From an uncultured Sulfurimonas sp. (lineage in GTDB: Bacteria > Campylobacterota > Campylobacteria > Campylobacterales > Sulfurimonadaceae), in contig NZ_OY759725.1 of the NCBI RefSeq assembly GCF_963662755.1, positions 2,121,781 to 2,185,780 on the forward strand: a stretch of DNA of 64,000 nucleotides, given 5' to 3'. The notes beneath the pieces are model-generated. The model worked only from the letters and a program-made list of their open reading frames with translations. It searched no databases and was not told the origin of the DNA. The position numbers and the translations under genes are program-made. Numbering within the stretch: the stretch's first letter is position 1; each line of letters starts with the position of its first letter. Below, piece after piece: positions 45,194 through 52,975 of the stretch.

Positions 45194-45685
45194 ATGAATA
45201 TTTTTTTAAAACAAATAGCTACTGTTAGATCTCCGTACTGTGATTTAGAGAACATGCCTGTTCAGCCTAGAGGTGCAAAAGAGACTTACGCTACTATAGA
45301 ATTTAAAAAAGAATTTCAAGATGGCTTAAAAGACTTAGATGGTTTTAGTCATGTTTATCTAATATACTATTTTCATAAAATAGAATCTCATAAACTTAGT
45401 GTCATTCCTTTTAATGACAAGACAGATACTCCAAGAGGAGTTTTTTCTACTAGAACCCCTATGCATCCAAATTCAATAGGTTTATCTGTTGTTGAACTTG
45501 TAGATGTAAAAGACAATATAGTGACTATTAAAGGTATTGATATCCTTGATGGTACGCCTCTTTTAGATATAAAACCATACATAGAAAATTTTGACAGAGT
45601 TGATGGTGAAGTCAGAAATGGCTGGATGAAATCAAGCAGTAGCGAAGTAAGTTCTATTCGCTCAGATGCAAGATTTGTAAACTAA
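45194..45685 (+). CDS. trmO: TrmO-type tRNA (t6A37) methyltransferase
   Basis: 163 residues of the TsaA/UPF0066 family, beta-barrel SAM-dependent enzymes that N6-methylate t6A37 in tRNA-Thr. Signature parts are IATVRSPY near the start, DLDGFSHVYLIYYFH, DTPRGVFSTRTPMHPNSIGL and DGTPLLDIKPYI. It lacks the extra C-terminal domain of E. coli TrmO (235 residues) and is near the archaeal-type short length. It follows the small gene at 45036 and is convergent with the ThiF-family gene (2-bp gap). Confidence 0.88.
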   Translation: MNIFLKQIATVRSPYCDLENMPVQPRGAKETYATIEFKKEFQDGLKDLDGFSHVYLIYYFHKIESHKLSVIPFNDKTDTPRGVFSTRTPMHPNSIGLSVVELVDVKDNIVTIKGIDILDGTPLLDIKPYIENFDRVDGEVRNGWMKSSSSEVSSIRSDARFVN

Positions 45686-45687
45686 AT

Positions 45688-46359
45688 TTATTTTTTAGGA
45701 AGTCCAAATTTTTGAGTTATTAACTCGCCTTCTTCATTAAAAAACAAATAATAGAGCATATCTTTTTTAACACTAAGCCCAGCTAAATATCTCAGTGCCA
45801 TGTTTGCTTGAAGAGATGCTATATGCATAACTATAGGTGCTGCAATTCCATCTGGTGTTTTTTGAGTAATCTTAAAAGCATCTGTAAAAGATGAATCTTG
45901 TATAAAAGAAACTTGACCGTGAAAAGCTTCAACACTTCCATAAATCCATGGAGTATTTTTACTCTTAGCATACTCATTTATCTCAGCACGTGTTGGAAGA
46001 TTGTCAGTAGCATCTATGATTAAATCAACTTTTATATTTTTTTTGCAAAACTCTTCAAAATTACATTGATGAGCTATTGCTTTTACATAAGGACATCTTT
46101 GTTCTATGAGTTTTGTATTTAAGAGAGCTTTATTTTTGCCCTCATCCCCAACTTTAAAAGCTATTTGGCGATGAATGTTATGAAGAGAGACTTCATCAAA
46201 GTCAATCATGTGAATCTCACCAATACCACTAGCACCTAAAGCAAAAGCCAAAGAGCTACCAAGCCCTCCTGAGCCAACAATAGCGATTGTTTTACTTTGA
46301 AGAAGATTTTGAGTATCTTCTCCCCATAGTTGTACTTGACGGTGAAAATAGTTCATCAT
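45688..46359 (-). CDS. ThiF/MoeB/HesA-family adenylyltransferase
   Basis: About 223 residues from ATG 46359, which has AAAGG seven bases upstream; an in-frame upstream start is less likely. The E1-like fold is clear: VGSGGLGSSLAFALGASGIG for the nucleotide loop, DFDEVSLHNIHRQ, and DATDNLPTR. These enzymes adenylate the C terminus of ThiS- or MoaD-like proteins. The zinc-binding C-x-x-C pairs of MoeB and ThiF are absent and no rhodanese domain follows, so it may be a divergent member. It is divergent from the DUF2325 gene across a gap with Fur-like boxes. Confidence 0.85.
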   Translation of the reverse strand: MMNYFHRQVQLWGEDTQNLLQSKTIAIVGSGGLGSSLAFALGASGIGEIHMIDFDEVSLHNIHRQIAFKVGDEGKNKALLNTKLIEQRCPYVKAIAHQCNFEEFCKKNIKVDLIIDATDNLPTRAEINEYAKSKNTPWIYGSVEAFHGQVSFIQDSSFTDAFKITQKTPDGIAAPIVMHIASLQANMALRYLAGLSVKKDMLYYLFFNEEGELITQKFGLPKK

Positions 46360-46432
46360 AATTGAGCCTTTATAAAAAAAAATTATTATATCACACAAAG
46401 GTAATTAAACTTAGAAAGTAAAATGTCTAAAG

Positions 46433-46447
46433 TGATATTAATTATCA
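46433..46447. promoter_or_regulatory. Fur-box-like site upstream of DUF2325 and thiF
   Basis: The 15-nt word is a 7-1-7 palindrome differing at one position from the Fur consensus TGATAATNATTATCA. It lies between two divergent genes. Presence of a Fur-family gene 2 kb away supports iron-dependent control, which is inferred. Confidence 0.6.
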
Positions 46448-46484
46448 ATATAATAATAAATTAAGTTTTAATAATGTAGTATTT

Positions 46485-46499
46485 TAATAACAATTATCA
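46485..46499. promoter_or_regulatory. Second Fur-box-like site upstream of DUF2325
   Basis: The right half matches the Fur half-site ATTATCA exactly and the left half has two mismatches. It lies directly before the ribosome site AAAAAGGAG of the DUF2325 gene, where binding would block transcription. Confidence 0.45.
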
Positions 46500-46512
46500 A
46501 AAAGGAGTTTAA

Positions 46513-46806
46513 ATGTCAGTTTTACTTATTGGTGGTGACAAGGTTAATACAATAACGGAGTTACTAAGATCTCTAGGTGTTACACAAACAACACATTGGA
46601 ATTCAAGAAAAAACTCTACTTCACACAAAAAAATCCCTGCAAATACAGATGCAGTCATAATGTTAACAGATTTTTTAAAACACAATACTATGAGCTATTT
46701 TAAAAAATCCGCTAAAAAGAAAAACATTCCTTTAATATGTACAAGAAGAGGATCTAGTAGTGTAGAGATAGAGTTTAGTAAATTTATGGAGCAAAAAAAT
46801 GTTTGA
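46513..46806 (+). CDS. DUF2325 protein
   Basis: A 97-residue small Rossmann-like protein of the DUF2325 family. The start is VLLIGGDKVNTITELLRSLG, the centre is DAVIMLTDFLKHNTM and a cysteine lies in ICTRRGSSS. Proteins of this family are often induced by low iron or found near haem and iron uptake genes. Two Fur-like boxes precede it. The biochemical role is unknown. A strong terminator lies 240 bp downstream, leaving room for the broken reading frame at 46886. Confidence 0.85.
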   Translation: MSVLLIGGDKVNTITELLRSLGVTQTTHWNSRKNSTSHKKIPANTDAVIMLTDFLKHNTMSYFKKSAKKKNIPLICTRRGSSSVEIEFSKFMEQKNV

Positions 46807-46885
46807 ATTAAAAAATAAAGATAGTATAAAAAAATTTAATGGTAAGCCTTGCTAAAAAGCTTTAAAAATATTTTTAAGGAGTTCA

Positions 46886-47020
46886 ATGAGATAGAAAAAC
46901 AATAATTTTGCAAAAAAAATAGTAAATGCACATGATGACACTAGAGACGGTGTTGCATTTACGCCTTCATTTATATATCTTATGAAGAGTACAAGCCTCC
47001 TAATTTGTACTGATATATAA
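46886..47020 (+). pseudogene. Possible broken small gene after DUF2325
   Basis: The 392-bp gap between DUF2325 and flavodoxin holds AAGGAG four bases before an ATG whose third codon is TAG. Past that stop the same frame runs 41 codons (start KNNNFAKKIVNAHDDTRDG) to TAA 47020. Alternatively, deleting one A from the A5 run at 46895 would join this frame to an upstream one containing FKEFNEIE. The plus-strand terminator at 47047 shows that the region is transcribed this way. It is either a nonsense- or frameshift-damaged small gene or chance coding. Confidence 0.35.
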
Positions 47021-47046
47021 ATCGTTTCCTGTTTTTTAATTTTCAT

Positions 47047-47074
47047 ATAGACTCATCTTGTAAGATGAGTCTAT
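47047..47074 (+). terminator. Terminator after DUF2325 unit
   Basis: A perfect 13-bp stem with a 2-nt nominal loop is followed by TTTACCCCTTTT on the plus strand. It ends the DUF2325 transcript. Confidence 0.75.
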
Positions 47075-47155
47075 TTTACCCCTTTTATAGAGTTCGCTAA
47101 AAGTCCTATGTGTATTTAATTTAAAAAAATGTAAGAATATGTAGTGGAAAAAACA

Positions 47156-47182
47156 CAAGTAAACTCTTGAGTAATTTACTTG
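47156..47182 (-). terminator. Terminator of the flavodoxin gene
   Basis: Arms 47156-47163 and 47175-47182 pair perfectly. On the minus strand the stem is followed by TGTTTTTTCC, a good U-run. It lies 17 nt after the flavodoxin stop codon. Confidence 0.82.
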
Positions 47183-47198
47183 CGTTTAAAAAATTATT

Positions 47199-47702
47199 TT
47201 AAAAATATGGACTTATCTGCTCAATCCAAACCTCAATGCGTTCATCGCTTAGTTCTTCTTGGTTGTCTTCATCAAGTGCAAGACCTACAAATTCGCCATT
47301 TTGTATTGCTCTTGATTCATCATGTTCATAACCCTCAGTTGGCCATGAACCAACTACAGTAGCTCCATTTTTTATAACTTCATCATATATAATTCCCATA
47401 GCATCTAAGTAGTTGTCACAATACTCTTCTTGATCACCAAGACCAAATAAAGCTACTGTTTTTGTGGAGAAGTCTGTCTTTTGAAGATTTGGAAAATAAT
47501 CTTCCCAATCATCTTGAAGATCTCCTTCTCCCCATGTAGAAGCTCCTATAATAATAAACTTATACTTATCTAAAGCATCATCGCTACACTCAGATATATT
47601 ATGAAGTTCAACCTCTACATCTGTCATTTTATTTTTAATTTTGTTTGCTATATTTTCAGTATTTCCAGTTGAACTGGCGTAAAATAGTCCTATTTTTTGC
47701 AT
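47199..47702 (-). CDS. fldA: Flavodoxin
   Basis: A long-chain flavodoxin of about 167 residues. The FMN phosphate loop is YASSTGNTENIA, followed by GASTWGEGDLQDDWEDY and the isoalloxazine-binding FGLGDQEEYCDNY. It shuttles electrons, for example to or from pyruvate oxidoreductase, and commonly replaces ferredoxin when iron is scarce. ATG 47702 is chosen because GGGAGA lies seven bases upstream. It is the last gene of the iron-linked minus-strand unit and overlaps the unknown gene upstream by 13 nt. Confidence 0.95.
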   Translation of the reverse strand: MQKIGLFYASSTGNTENIANKIKNKMTDVEVELHNISECSDDALDKYKFIIIGASTWGEGDLQDDWEDYFPNLQKTDFSTKTVALFGLGDQEEYCDNYLDAMGIIYDEVIKNGATVVGSWPTEGYEHDESRAIQNGEFVGLALDEDNQEELSDERIEVWIEQISPYF

Positions 47703-48487
47703 GATTTTTTCTCCCTGTTGCAAAATGTAAATGAATATGGAATCATCTTTAGTTGATTAGATGATGATTCTTCTTTAACCATAATATGGCGCTTAAATAT
47801 GTCTGTTTTTGGATATACTAAGTAGCATTGGTCTATCTCCTCATCGTTAAGTTGGTCTAAGCCTTCTTTTATATCTTTATCTCTTTGTTCTAGATTTTTT
47901 GGGTTTATATGTTTCCATCTTGGATAGAGTCTTGTGCGAATACCATGTTGGTCTATATGAATATATGGAGCGTCAAGAGTAATAGTTTTGTTAGCCTCTG
48001 GTTTAATGCGGTGGTAAATAGTCTTAGTAAATATTTCATTTAAATCAAGCATCATTTCAACTTCTTTTCCATTGAAAATTAGTTGTATCAACTCAGAAGC
48101 TGGATGAAAACAATTTTTAGAAACTTTGTAGTTTGTTTTAAAACAAACAGTTTTACTCATGTATTTCATTTTTGGATTTTTACTTTGTTTAAAGTATTGG
48201 TTAAAAAGAGCAGAATCATAAGCATAGATTTGAACTATTTTTTGACTCTTTTGAGGCCTAAGTCTATATATCTGGAAGAATGATTCTATCCTATTCTCAA
48301 ATATATATAAAAGATTGTGGTTGAAATTTTGTATGTTTTTAAGTGGAAGCTGAGCTTCTTTGCATAAGTATTGATTTATCATAGTACAAAACATTTTTCT
48401 TTGACTCAATTTTTCTTTTATTTGGTAAGTCTTAGGTAAAATTTCTTTGGTCTGATTTTTATACTTTGTAAATCCTATTTTTCTCAT
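47690..48487 (-). CDS. Uncharacterised protein co-transcribed with flavodoxin
   Basis: About 265 residues from ATG 48487, preceded by AAAGGA. It is basic, cytosolic, and contains several aromatic and cysteine residues (KMFCTMINQYLC, TVCFKTNYKVSKNCF, and a C-terminal FCNREKKSCKK). No motif is recognised. The gene has a Fur-like box and an inverted repeat in front and overlaps fldA by 13 nt, so it is probably iron-regulated and may act with flavodoxin. Function unknown. Confidence 0.72.
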   Translation of the reverse strand: MRKIGFTKYKNQTKEILPKTYQIKEKLSQRKMFCTMINQYLCKEAQLPLKNIQNFNHNLLYIFENRIESFFQIYRLRPQKSQKIVQIYAYDSALFNQYFKQSKNPKMKYMSKTVCFKTNYKVSKNCFHPASELIQLIFNGKEVEMMLDLNEIFTKTIYHRIKPEANKTITLDAPYIHIDQHGIRTRLYPRWKHINPKNLEQRDKDIKEGLDQLNDEEIDQCYLVYPKTDIFKRHIMVKEESSSNQLKMIPYSFTFCNREKKSCKK

Positions 48488-48496
48488 ATTAAATCC

Positions 48497-48527
48497 TTTG
48501 ATATTGTATTTGACTATCAATATCAAA
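48497..48527 (-). repeat. Inverted repeat at the ribosome site of the unknown gene
   Basis: Two perfect 10-nt arms (48497-48506 and 48518-48527) flank an 11-nt spacer just upstream of ATG 48487. The proximal arm overlaps the AAAGGA ribosome site, so an RNA hairpin could hide it. As DNA it could instead be an operator. Confidence 0.5.
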
Positions 48528-48561
48528 ATTATATGAAAAAAATCTTATTATTTGTTTAAAA

Positions 48562-48576
48562 TAGTAATCATTATCA
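48562..48576. promoter_or_regulatory. Fur-box-like site upstream of the unknown gene and fldA
   Basis: The right half ATTATCA is exact and the left half has two mismatches to the Fur 7-1-7 consensus. It overlaps the 3' end of the fur-like gene and lies about 80 bp before ATG 48487. Confidence 0.5.
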
Positions 48577-48981
48577 ATTAGAATTTGTGTTGCATTTATT
48601 GCATATTTTATGAATAGTAATAAACTCTGCATCTATATTTTTAATATATGGAATGATATTTTGAGAATTTACTTTAAATACGCTTGAGCATTTTGTACAA
48701 ATACAAAATGTCATTAAATTACTATCTTTTAAGTGGTAGTAAGCTCTTTTGTGATTGTCTTGTATAGCAACAACAAGCTCGCAATCTATAAAAAAATTCA
48801 AATGTCTATATAAAGAGTTAAGTGAAATTTTTTTAGGGTAGTTTTGGGATAGTTTTTTTGTTATCTCAGAAACATTTAAGCACTCATCGCTATTAAGGAG
48901 TATCTCATACAAAGCTTCTCTGGCTCTAGAATGATTTGCTCTTTTTATCTTTATACATTCATTTAATTTTTCTATGCTCAT
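48574..48981 (-). CDS. Fur-family transcriptional regulator, divergent
   Basis: 135 residues. The N-terminal winged helix (SRAREALYEILLNSDECLNVSEITKKL, then KISLNSLYRHLNFF) and C-terminal dimerisation domain with two C-x-x-C zinc pairs (CTKC, CNKC) place it in the Fur superfamily. The usual histidine-rich sensory motif just before the first pair (HHHDH in E. coli Fur) is replaced by residues without histidine (NLMTF). Metal sensing is therefore likely changed. It is embedded between a TonB-dependent receptor and flavodoxin. It could be the local iron regulator or a specialised paralogue; a canonical Fur is probably encoded elsewhere. Confidence 0.87.
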   Translation of the reverse strand: MSIEKLNECIKIKRANHSRAREALYEILLNSDECLNVSEITKKLSQNYPKKISLNSLYRHLNFFIDCELVVAIQDNHKRAYYHLKDSNLMTFCICTKCSSVFKVNSQNIIPYIKNIDAEFITIHKICNKCNTNSN

Positions 48982-49004
48982 TTTATTTCCATAAAGTTAC
49001 AAAA

Positions 49005-49026
49005 TCTAAATGCCGAAGCATTTAGA
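49005..49026 (-). terminator. Terminator between the TonB-dependent receptor and fur-like gene
   Basis: A 9-bp perfect stem closed by a C(UUCG)G tetraloop on the minus strand, an unusually stable loop. It is followed by ATTTTGTAACTTT. It starts 3 nt after the receptor stop codon, so readthrough would set the level of the downstream genes. Confidence 0.75.
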
Positions 49027-49028
49027 CT

Positions 49029-51128
49029 TTAGAAACGCCCTCTAAGCCCTGCAAAGTAGTAAACGCCTACGTTTGAGCCTAAAATATCTTCAACTTTTGT
49101 GTCAGTTACATTGTTGACACCACCGTAAAGTTCTATATTTTTTCCTACTTTATAATCAATAGTTAAGTCAAGAGTATTAAAAGCATCTGTTTTTGAATCT
49201 GGTACAGAAGTTTGAGTTGGTGCTCCCATGTTTAGTATTTTTGTATAACGTTGTTGTCCAATATGTTTACCAACTAAACCAAATCCAAGATTTTTTGTAG
49301 CTTGGTAGTCAAAACTAAGCATTAAAGTTCTCTCAGGATTATATTCTAAATCTTTTTTTGTCTCTTCATTTTCAGTTCTTAGTTCAGTCCAAAAGAATTT
49401 AGAGTTTAAGTTCTCAAGAAGTAAGTAACTAAAAGACAATTCTGCACCTTTAGTATTTGCCTTTGCTATATTTTGAAATGTTGTAATTGCACCTACTTTA
49501 GTTTCTTCTATTTTATTTTTGATTTGATTATAAAACACAACTAAATCATAACTTAGTTTTTTATTTCGTCCACCAAGACCAATTTCAAAAGCATCTGTTG
49601 ACTCAGGTTTTAAGTCATAACCCATAACATCAGCTCCACGTTGAGGACCGTTTGGAGTGTCCATATTTATATACATCTCTCTGATATCTGCTGTACGAAA
49701 GCCTTGTGCAAAGTTTGCTCTTAGTTTTGCTAGTTTGTCAAACTCATAAATACCGCCAACACGAGCTGTTGGTTTGTTCTCAGCATTACTTATGTCTTCA
49801 TATCTCGCACCAAGAATTGTGTCAAACTTATCAGATACTTCCCACTCATCTTGAAGATATACTGATTTGTATTCAACTTTTTTCTCTGTTGTACTAACAT
49901 TGTTATTAAATACAGAAGATTTTCTTTTTTCATCTCTATATTCAGCGCCACCTGTAAGAAGGTGAGTATCAGTTGCAAGGTAAGTAGCAGATGCTTCATA
50001 AACTGTAATATCAACATCAGCATTCATAGCAGCATTTTCAGATGCACTCTCAGATGGGTAACTAAAATCTGCCCAATACTTAGCAGTTGTACTATTTCTT
50101 TTTTCGTACTTAGAGTTATAGATGCGAGCTTTGATGTTTAAATCGTCTGTTGGTGCAAACTCTGCATCTACACTTAAATCTAATCTGTTGTTTTCATCAT
50201 GTGAATTTACAGGAGTATTATAAATTGGAACTGCGGGTGTAGTTCCTGCTGGATGAGTATAACCAATATAAACTCCATCTCTTTCTTCTTTAAAGTAGTT
50301 AACATCTATACCCATTACAAAATCACTTGTAAAATCATAAGAGAGTCTTGTTCCTAAAGTATAGATGCTACTATCTTCTCTATATGTTGTATCAACATCA
50401 TAAGAGTCTTTTATTTTTGTGTTTATAGAAGGCATTGGATGTGCAGATGGTTTAATATTACCCGCACCAGTTTTTGCATAAGTATCAGCTACCTCTTTTT
50501 GTGTGTATGGATCAGTTGTTATTAAACCTGCATAAGCACTATAACCAAATGCATCTTCTTTGCCTTGAAGACTTAAAGATAAGTTTACACTTTGTGCATC
50601 TCCATCTTTGTTTGCACCATATCTAGCTCCAACATCTATCTTCATCTCATCACTAGGTCTTTTAGTGATGATGTTTATAACACCACCAACAGCATCTGCA
50701 CCATAAAGTGAGCTCATAGGACCTTTTACGATTTCGATTCTCTCAACTATAGAAGCTGGAATACGCTCTAAATCATAAGGGTTTTTAACTTCACCAGCTA
50801 AACGTCTTCCATCTAGTAAAAATAGAGTTCCATTTGCTCCCATACCACGGATGCTAATAGATGATTTACTCTTTGAACTCGCACTTGGAAAAGTTCCATA
50901 TTCCATTGTAAGACCAGGAGTTTTATCTAAAATATCTTTTAAGCTAGATGCTCCCATCTTCTCTATCTCTTTTTGTGTAACTACTTCAACCGTAGCAGCA
51001 ACTCCATCTATACTTTTTTGAGTTTTTGTAGCGATGCTAACAACCTCAATAGCTTTCATATCTTCTGCAGCAAAAGCTGAGCAACTCATTAGTAGTGCTA
51101 AAGTTGCACTTATTTTTATCTTATTCAT
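49029..51128 (-). CDS. TonB-dependent outer-membrane receptor
   Basis: 699 residues. The signal peptide (about 1-20, ending AFA) is followed by a TonB-box-like EVVSIAT and a plug domain with SLKDILDKTPGLTM, SIRGMGANGTLFLLDGRR and VERIEIVKGPMSSLYGADAVGGVINI. The remainder is a 22-strand barrel ending in phenylalanine (LRGRF), as needed for outer-membrane insertion. It resembles CirA/FepA-type siderophore receptors; the ligand cannot be named. A Fur-like box precedes it, and tonB-exbB-exbD lie directly upstream in the same direction. Confidence 0.93.
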   Translation of the reverse strand: MNKIKISATLALLMSCSAFAAEDMKAIEVVSIATKTQKSIDGVAATVEVVTQKEIEKMGASSLKDILDKTPGLTMEYGTFPSASSKSKSSISIRGMGANGTLFLLDGRRLAGEVKNPYDLERIPASIVERIEIVKGPMSSLYGADAVGGVINIITKRPSDEMKIDVGARYGANKDGDAQSVNLSLSLQGKEDAFGYSAYAGLITTDPYTQKEVADTYAKTGAGNIKPSAHPMPSINTKIKDSYDVDTTYREDSSIYTLGTRLSYDFTSDFVMGIDVNYFKEERDGVYIGYTHPAGTTPAVPIYNTPVNSHDENNRLDLSVDAEFAPTDDLNIKARIYNSKYEKRNSTTAKYWADFSYPSESASENAAMNADVDITVYEASATYLATDTHLLTGGAEYRDEKRKSSVFNNNVSTTEKKVEYKSVYLQDEWEVSDKFDTILGARYEDISNAENKPTARVGGIYEFDKLAKLRANFAQGFRTADIREMYINMDTPNGPQRGADVMGYDLKPESTDAFEIGLGGRNKKLSYDLVVFYNQIKNKIEETKVGAITTFQNIAKANTKGAELSFSYLLLENLNSKFFWTELRTENEETKKDLEYNPERTLMLSFDYQATKNLGFGLVGKHIGQQRYTKILNMGAPTQTSVPDSKTDAFNTLDLTIDYKVGKNIELYGGVNNVTDTKVEDILGSNVGVYYFAGLRGRF

Positions 51129-51150
51129 TATTTCCCTTTAGTTATAACTA

Positions 51151-51165
51151 TAATAATCAGTATCA
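51151..51165. promoter_or_regulatory. Fur-box-like site before the receptor gene
   Basis: Matches the 7-1-7 Fur consensus at 12 of 14 positions and lies 23 bp upstream of the receptor start, downstream of exbD. This suggests an additional iron-controlled promoter inside the operon. Confidence 0.55.
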
Positions 51166-51194
51166 TCTAATAAAGATACTTTTTTAAAGATGCA

Positions 51195-51238
51195 AGCATC
51201 TCTATAAGTCTTACAAAAGTAAAACCTATAGAGATGCT
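51195..51238 (-). other. Long intercistronic hairpin between exbD and the receptor gene
   Basis: Arms of 20 nt close a TTTT loop on the minus strand. All pairs are Watson-Crick or G-U in the minus-strand transcript. On the plus strand the two G-U pairs become mismatches, so the structure fits the exbD-receptor mRNA. No U-run follows, which argues for a processing or stability role rather than termination. Confidence 0.65.
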
Positions 51239-51251
51239 CCTTTGTCTTTTT

Positions 51252-51638
51252 TTATTTTGCCTCTTGGGCGACTAGTGAAAATGAGGTTAGTTGATTTTCT
51301 TGAAGTCTGTCAAACAACTTCATAACCCTTTCATATTCAACTTTTTTATCTATACGAATGAGTATTTTTATATCTTTTTTATAACTTTTAAACAGCTCCT
51401 GTGAGTTTTCAAAACTATATTTTTTTCCATCTATTGCAAGTTCATCTTTAGATAACTCTATGGTTATACTTTTCTCATCACTACTTTGTGCAACTGCTTG
51501 TAAGTCTGGAAGATTAAGCGCTAAGATAACATCATCTTTTTTAAAGACAGAAGTCACCATAAAAAATATCAACAGTATAAAAACAATATCTATCACCGGA
51601 GTTAAATCTGGTGCTATTGTCTCTCTTTTTTTACGCAT
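51252..51638 (-). CDS. exbD: ExbD/TolR-family biopolymer transport protein
   Basis: 128 residues. A short cytosolic start (KKRETIAPDLTPVIDIVFILL) contains the essential membrane aspartate in the single helix, followed by a periplasmic domain. It partners ExbB to form the proton-driven motor that energises TonB. It overlaps exbB by 8 nt. Confidence 0.93.
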   Translation of the reverse strand: MRKKRETIAPDLTPVIDIVFILLIFFMVTSVFKKDDVILALNLPDLQAVAQSSDEKSITIELSKDELAIDGKKYSFENSQELFKSYKKDIKILIRIDKKVEYERVMKLFDRLQENQLTSFSLVAQEAK

Positions 51639-52137
51639 CTTTAGACTTTACATACAAGTACAACTCTTGAGTAAATGCAAGTTCGAGTTTATCCATCATG
51701 TTTACAAGGTAGTTATAACCTATGTAGTGAGGAATAGCGACTATTAAACCTGCTATGGTTGTTATCATCGCCATTGAGATGCCATCAGCAAAAAAAGCGG
51801 GATTTTCAAGTCCATTTACAGAGATGCTAACAAAAGCTGTATAAATCCCTATAACAGTTCCTAAAAGTCCTAAAAGTGGAGATACTGTAGCTATTATTTT
51901 TACGCTCTCTAAACCTTTTTCTATAGAGTGCATCTTATCGTGAACTATTAGCTCAACTACTGAGATATCACTAAATTTAGGAAGTACTTTTATGCACTCA
52001 CTACATTTTTGTTTTTTAAACATAAAACTTAAAATAATCAAAAATTTCCATAACATTATGATAAGTCCTAAAGCTAACATGGCAATTAAAACCATAACTA
52101 TTGGACCACCTTGATCTATATATTGTTGTATATTCAT
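51631..52137 (-). CDS. exbB: ExbB/MotA/TolQ-family proton channel protein
   Basis: 168 residues with three membrane helices: one near residues 10-35 and a pair with LLGLLGTVIGIYTAFVSI and GISMAMITTIAGLIVAIPHYIGYN, the conserved proton-path segments. It is shorter than E. coli ExbB (244 residues) but normal for this phylum. It lies 1 bp after tonB and overlaps exbD by 8 nt, consistent with one TonB-ExbB-ExbD complex. Confidence 0.93.
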   Translation of the reverse strand: MNIQQYIDQGGPIVMVLIAMLALGLIIMLWKFLIILSFMFKKQKCSECIKVLPKFSDISVVELIVHDKMHSIEKGLESVKIIATVSPLLGLLGTVIGIYTAFVSISVNGLENPAFFADGISMAMITTIAGLIVAIPHYIGYNYLVNMMDKLELAFTQELYLYVKSKDA

Positions 52138-52138
52138 A

Positions 52139-52867
52139 CTAATTCCTTGAGTATTTTATGGGTATATTTAGATTTAAAGATGCCAAACTTACAGCATCTG
52201 GTATAGCTTTATAAAACTCCATAGAGTTTAAGATTTTAAGTGCAGCTTTATCTAGAATCTTGTGTCCGCTACTTTTGCTTAAAAATACATTCTTGATAGA
52301 GCCATCTTTTTCTAATGTAAAACTAATCTCACTTACTCCTTCTAGTTTTCTTCTTTTAGCCATTCTTGGATAAGTTTTTCTCTCATCTAACATAGAGTAA
52401 AGACCGGCAATAAATGATGTTTTCATCTGTGCATCAAAAACTGGTACAACAGGAGTTTCTTGAACTTTAATGGGTTGTGTAACGGCTGGAGTTTTTACAA
52501 CTTCTACTTTTTTTACAACTTCTTTGACAATTTCCGTTTTTTGAACTACTTTTTGTTTTATAGCTTTTTTTTCAACTATTTTTTTCTTAACAACTTTTTC
52601 TATAACTTTAGTTTTAACAACTTTCTTAATCTCTTTTTTAACTACTTTTTTAACTTCTGGCTTTGGCTCTTTTTTAACAACAGGAGCAGGAGTTATTACT
52701 ATAGATATTATCTTTTCATCGACTTTGTAGGGAATCGGTGTGGAGATAGTAATATACTTTGAACTTTGAATCGCTGTTATAAAAATTAAAGAAACTACAA
52801 CTAAACTTAAAAGTAGTAGAGACTTGTCTTGATAATCAGTTTTGTAATCTTTGGTTAATAAATACAT
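52139..52867 (-). CDS. tonB: TonB energy-transducing protein
   Basis: 242 residues. One N-terminal membrane helix (about 17-35) is followed by a long Lys/Val-rich, Pro-containing periplasmic spacer (about 60-145) and a C-terminal TonB domain with YPRMAKRRKLEGVSEISFTL and SSGHKILDKAALKIL. The spacer is dominated by V-K repeats rather than the usual E-P/K-P repeats. It begins the minus-strand operon, with Fur boxes just upstream. Confidence 0.93.
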   Translation of the reverse strand: MYLLTKDYKTDYQDKSLLLLSLVVVSLIFITAIQSSKYITISTPIPYKVDEKIISIVITPAPVVKKEPKPEVKKVVKKEIKKVVKTKVIEKVVKKKIVEKKAIKQKVVQKTEIVKEVVKKVEVVKTPAVTQPIKVQETPVVPVFDAQMKTSFIAGLYSMLDERKTYPRMAKRRKLEGVSEISFTLEKDGSIKNVFLSKSSGHKILDKAALKILNSMEFYKAIPDAVSLASLNLNIPIKYSRN

Positions 52868-52909
52868 GCTGAAATCATAATTTAAATAAACTTATTTCCT
52901 TCTTAAACC

Positions 52910-52928
52910 AATAATCATTATCATAATC
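52910..52928. promoter_or_regulatory. Fur box upstream of tonB
   Basis: Read on the minus strand, 16 of 19 positions match the classical Fur box GATAATGATAATCATTATC. It lies about 45 bp upstream of the tonB start, in the divergent region to the ABC transporter operon. Confidence 0.7.
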
Positions 52929-52975
52929 TTTTTTTAAACTTTTTTATAATAAACTACAAACTTGATTGATATCAA

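Noticed and set aside
46852..47046. Minus-strand open frame of 64 codons in the DUF2325-flavodoxin gap
   Set aside because: No convincing ribosome site, it starts right at the plus-strand terminator, and the plus-strand frame in the same place looks more protein-like.
52460..52762. Open frame opposite tonB rich in N, F and Y
   Set aside because: It is the antisense shadow of the Lys/Val-rich TonB spacer; the low-complexity composition follows from the real gene.
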